A DNA stretch of 64,000 bases from Variovorax atrisoli 110B (GTDB lineage Bacteria > Pseudomonadota > Gammaproteobacteria > Burkholderiales > Burkholderiaceae_C): contig NZ_KB907453.1 of assembly GCF_000382045.1 (NCBI RefSeq), positions 310,001 to 374,000 on the forward strand. Reading direction: 5' to 3'. Within the stretch, counting starts at the first letter, position 1, and each line of letters opens with the position of its first letter. The position numbers and the translations under genes are program-made. Below, piece by piece: positions 62,620 to 64,000 of the stretch. The notes under the pieces were generated by a model. That model had not been told where the DNA came from and did not search any database. It was given only the letters and a program-made list of their open reading frames with translations.

Positions 62620-63282
62620 ATGTCACGTCCTCCCATCGAGATCGAAACCGCCCCCAACCCCATCGCCACGGTGATCGTGATGCACGGCCTCGGCGCCGAC
62701 GGCAACGACTTCGTGCCCATCGCCGGCGAACTCGACCTCTCGGCCGTGGGGCCGGTGCGCTTCGTGTTCCCCAACGCGCCCGTCATGCCCGTGACCATCA
62801 ACGGTGGCTACCAGATGCCGGCCTGGTACGACATCTCGGTGGCCGACCTCCAGGTGCAGGAGGACGAAGCCGGCCTTCGCCGCTCGCAGGCGACCATCGA
62901 GGCCATCATCGCCAACGAGAAGGCCCGTGGCATCGCCGCCGGCCGCATCGTGGTGGCCGGGTTCTCGCAGGGCTGCGCGATGGCCCTGATGACCGGCCTG
63001 CGCCACACCGAGCGGCTCGCCGGCATCGTCGGCCTCTCGGGATACCTGCCGATCGCGGCCACCACCGCGGCCGAGCGGCATGCAGCCAACCACGAGACGC
63101 CGGTGTTCCTCGCCCATGGCCGGCAGGACCCGGTGGTGCCCTACGCGGCCGCAGTGCGCACGCGCGAGGCGCTCTCCGCGCTGGGCTACGCCGTCGAGTG
63201 GCACGAATACGCCATGGCGCACTCGGTGTGCATGGAAGAAATCGCCGACCTCAACCGCTTCCTGCTGCGGGTGCTCGGCTGA
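62620..63282 (+). CDS. Carboxylesterase/phospholipase-like alpha/beta hydrolase
   Basis: A 220-residue esterase of the YpfH/carboxylesterase II type. The nucleophile is in AGFSQGCAMAL, the acid in HGRQDPVVPY and the histidine in YAMAHSVCMEE. The oxyanion region is VMHGLGADGNDF. It hydrolyses short acyl esters and probably acyl-protein thioesters. A TTG at 62611 is an alternative start. Confidence 0.94.
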   Translation: MSRPPIEIETAPNPIATVIVMHGLGADGNDFVPIAGELDLSAVGPVRFVFPNAPVMPVTINGGYQMPAWYDISVADLQVQEDEAGLRRSQATIEAIIANEKARGIAAGRIVVAGFSQGCAMALMTGLRHTERLAGIVGLSGYLPIAATTAAERHAANHETPVFLAHGRQDPVVPYAAAVRTREALSALGYAVEWHEYAMAHSVCMEEIADLNRFLLRVLG

Positions 63283-63312
63283 GCCCGAACGAGAACGAAC
63301 AAGGAGCCAGCG

Positions 63313-63630
63313 ATGATCCTCGTCATCGGCCACGCCATGGCCAAGCCCGACACCCTGCAGGCCATGCTCGCCATCAGCATCGAACACGTGCGGCACTCGC
63401 GCGCGGAGCCCGGCTGTATCTCGCATGAAGTCTCGACCGACGCGCAGGAGCCGCTGCGCCTGACCTTCGTGGAGCGCTGGAGCGACATGGACGCGCTGCA
63501 GGCGCATTTCCGGGTCGAGGCCTCGCGCGCCTTCGCCAAGGCGCTCTCGGCGATGGCCGAGGGCACGCCGCAGATGCACGTCTATCGCGCGGACGAGATC
63601 GACCTGTCGGCCGGCCAGGCCAGGGCCTGA
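63313..63630 (+). CDS. Antibiotic biosynthesis monooxygenase (ABM) family protein
   Basis: A 105-residue dimeric alpha/beta-barrel protein of the ABM/YgiN group. Features are [18 protein letters not shown] and [20 protein letters not shown]. Such proteins are putative quinol monooxygenases or heme-binding proteins. It follows the esterase gene after 30 bp, with AAGGAG as a good ribosome binding site. Confidence 0.92.
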   Translation: MILVIGHAMAKPDTLQAMLAISIEHVRHSRAEPGCISHEVSTDAQEPLRLTFVERWSDMDALQAHFRVEASRAFAKALSAMAEGTPQMHVYRADEIDLSAGQARA

Positions 63631-63767
63631 ATCGCGCCCGCGACGCCCACAGCTATCAAAAACATAGCGCCCGACAGGGTAGCCAGCCCAGGGATTCCCT
63701 GCACGAGCAGTGCCCGCTTGCCCGTGCTACCTTCCAGCCCCTCAGAAGATTGATGGGTCATAACAAT

Positions 63768-64000
63768 ATGAGCAACAGATTGCAGGAGAGGTTGGGTGCA
63801 CTTTCAGCCACACGACTGAAGGGCATGCGACGTGGAATCGAGAAGGAAAGCCTGCGCGCGCTGCCCGACGGCAAGCTCGCGCTGACGCCGCATCCGCTGG
63901 CGCTGGGCTCCGCGCTCACGCATCCGCACATCACCACCGACTTCAGCGAATCGCAGCTCGAACTCATCACGGGCGTGCACGCCGACGTCGATTCGGCCCT
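63768..64000 (+). CDS. gshA: Glutamate-cysteine ligase (3' truncated by the window)
   Basis: The first 77 codons or so of a class I gamma-glutamylcysteine synthetase, which makes the glutathione precursor. [68 protein letters not shown] holds the metal/ATP region GIEKE and the substrate loop. An upstream ATG at 63753 is in frame, but the one at 63768 fits the family start better. The gene runs past base 64000. Confidence 0.93.
   Translation, partial: MSNRLQERLGALSATRLKGMRRGIEKESLRALPDGKLALTPHPLALGSALTHPHITTDFSESQLELITGVHADVDSA

Overview
The window is GC-rich, gene-dense bacterial chromosome. It best fits a member of the Burkholderiales, family Comamonadaceae, probably Variovorax or a close relative. 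The gene content points there: two orphan Bug-type tripartite tricarboxylate transporter binding proteins, a TAXI-type binding protein, an EgtB/EgtD pair, a GC-rich repeat at the ends of convergent genes, and dense packing with many ATGA or GTGA stop/start overlaps. I saw no rRNA, tRNA, CRISPR array, transposase or phage gene. The genus is an inference from family composition; no search was run.

Layout. 1-4240: the 3' part of a sugar-type ABC ATPase, an EEP-family hydrolase and two lipoprotein genes, the first with two compensating frameshifts. 4327-8066: divergent RhlE-like helicase and EttA. 8174-14677: a MerR/carboxymuconolactone-decarboxylase-family pair with a textbook MerR promoter, a fused PabB-PabC behind a TAXI protein, a P1 peptidase and a DadA-like oxidase. 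14680-19439: a six-gene periplasmic copper operon (small His/Cys protein, TolC-family lipoprotein, multicopper oxidase, cupredoxin, DUF411, CusF-like) behind a second MerR-type promoter. 19476-21330: a stop/start-overlapped trio (DUF1439, glycerophosphodiesterase, 93-aa protein). 21568-24133: GT39-like glycosyltransferase, acetyltransferase, P-loop kinase. 24170-28125: GntR-led polar amino acid ABC operon ending in a structured 3' region and terminator. 28225-32890: MFS, metallo-hydrolase, SDR and NTF2-fold operon divergent from a Crp/Fnr regulator.

32909-39222: Bug protein, OsmC, acyl-CoA ligase, Sel1 protein, thermonuclease, small membrane protein, type II NADH dehydrogenase. 39402-41680: EgtB and EgtD for ergothioneine. 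41716-42478: a 763-bp gene-free imperfect palindrome made of nested hairpins. 42651-49709: DUF427 with a 2OG-Fe dioxygenase, UspA, RluA-type synthase, MFS, a three-gene ferredoxin operon that includes a 49-aa basic protein, GNAT, PepSY helix protein, DUF808. 49743-58816: beta-propeller lipoprotein, DUF2164, enoyl-CoA hydratase, DUF2817 peptidase with MHS transporter and LysR regulator, GST, AraC, SDR. 58853-61271: CobW/ZigA-type zinc metallochaperone and a Fur-family regulator (probably Zur) sharing three copies of one 19-bp dyad. 61474-64000: Bug protein, carboxylesterase, monooxygenase and the start of gshA.

The most interesting material is non-coding. The palindrome at 41.7-42.5 kb has two inverted 34-nt hairpins whose stems differ by compensatory changes, and both flanks become G+T-rich on the strand that runs into it. 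A REP-like element is present five times. Three matching dyads form a candidate zinc regulon. Two MerR-type promoters sit so close to their start codons that the mRNAs may be leaderless.
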